Below are positions 5,978 through 6,221 of a stretch of 6,221 nucleotides of DNA, one piece after another. Positions within the stretch are counted from its first letter, which is position 1, and the number at the start of each line of letters is the position of its first letter. Position numbers and translations under genes: made by a program. Source of the stretch: JBBSVE01 sp038233815 (GTDB taxonomy: Bacteria; Pseudomonadota; Alphaproteobacteria; Rhodobacterales; Rhodobacteraceae); the NCBI GenBank assembly GCA_038233815.1, contig JBBSVE010000170.1, positions 1-6,221 on the forward strand, in the 5' to 3' direction. The notes under the pieces were generated by a model. It searched no databases and was not told where the DNA came from. It worked only from the letters and a program-made list of their open reading frames with translations.

Positions 5978-6221
5978 ATGGGCAAACCTTACGTGATGGA
6001 TCCACGCGAACGGGTTTTGGAGGGTATCGCGGCGGGTCATTGCTGCCGGTCAGCGGCGCGGGGTTTCCGGGTCAGCGCCAGCACGGCGGTCCGGCTGGCA
6101 GCCGATCACCGCGACGCGGCACGATCATACCGAAGCGACAAGGCCGCGTACCGGGCACCGCCGGCAAGCTCACGCCGCACGGGACGTTCCGTCAGCGAGA
6201 TCGTGCGCGGAGCCGGACATC
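5978..6221 (+). pseudogene. IS630-family transposase, N-terminal part, apparently frameshifted
   Basis: From ATG 5978 the frame reads MGKPYVMDPRERVLEGIAAG, then SAARGFRVSASTAVRLA (residues about 25-41), the N-terminal helix-turn-helix DNA-binding region of IS630-type transposases. After about 6115 this frame stays open to the window end but loses family resemblance. The expected continuation appears in another frame: GTIIPKRQGRVPG then AGKLTPHGTF (6118-6189), followed by VSEIV back in the first frame (6191-6205), then EPDI in the third frame (6210-6221). This pattern needs one missing base near 6113-6118, one extra near 6190 and one extra (or two missing) near 6209. The catalytic DDE domain lies beyond the window. 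No homopolymer slippery site is visible at these points, so programmed frameshifting is unlikely. Decay of an old copy, or base-call errors at a contig end, are better explanations. Confidence 0.72.

Larger units (their letters stand above)
5895..6221 (+). mobile_element. Left end of an IS630-type insertion sequence, right end outside the window
   Basis: From just after the synthetase stop codon the DNA changes in character: bases 5895-5977 are more AT-rich and non-coding, then a transposase start with a strong ribosome site follows. IS630 elements insert at TA and duplicate it. The TA of the stop codon (5892-5893) is a candidate target, with the element starting at 5894 or 5895 (A)AGCAGGTCCCC. 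This boundary is inferred; the right inverted repeat is not in the window, so the terminal repeat cannot be confirmed. The leader has a perfect GGGAATTCCC palindrome (5924-5933) and TCCCC/GGGGA arms (5901-5905 and 5923-5927), which could be part of the terminal repeat or transposase binding region. Confidence 0.65.

Noticed and set aside
6110..6221. Programmed ribosomal frameshifting in the transposase
   Set aside because: Three shifts in about 100 bases, with no A- or T-run slippery sequence, do not fit the one-shift programmed schemes known in insertion sequences.

Overview
The window looks like chromosomal DNA from a high-GC alphaproteobacterium, most likely of the order Rhodobacterales (Rhodobacteraceae/Roseobacteraceae). 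The reasons are the strong G/C bias at third codon positions, protein types that match what I recall from that order (an MsbA-related half ABC exporter and a roughly 620-residue acyl-CoA synthetase), and a GTTAA-N7-TTAAC site of CtrA type. The genus cannot be named from this sequence alone.

Layout: (1) Bases 1-377, minus strand, hold the N-terminal 125 codons of a PLP-dependent serine/threonine dehydratase that is cut by the window edge. (2) Bases 378-514 are a divergent intergenic region with the CtrA-like dyad. (3) Bases 515-1189, plus strand, encode a small secreted, probably outer-membrane beta-rich protein of unknown function. (4) Bases 1161-2039, minus strand, encode an alpha/beta hydrolase whose 3' end overlaps the previous gene tail-to-tail by 29 bases. 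(5) Bases 2040-2148 are a second divergent intergenic region. (6) Bases 2149-3936, plus strand, encode a full-motif half-transporter ABC exporter. (7) After an 83-base gap, 4020-5894, plus strand, encode an AMP-forming acyl-CoA synthetase. (8) From about 5895 to the end there is the left end of an IS630-type insertion sequence. Its transposase reading frame starts well but appears broken by three frameshifts in the last ~110 bases.

The ABC exporter and the acyl-CoA synthetase share a direction and a short gap and may be co-transcribed. A joint lipid role (activation of a fatty acid, export or flipping of a lipid-like substrate) is possible but is only inference. The other genes are ordinary housekeeping or accessory metabolism.

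I found no CRISPR array, tRNA, rRNA, toxin-antitoxin pair, phage gene or convincing new system. The points most worth a second look are the symmetric CtrA-type site between two divergent genes, the insertion sequence that begins at or within one base of the synthetase stop codon, and the clustered frameshifts in its transposase.
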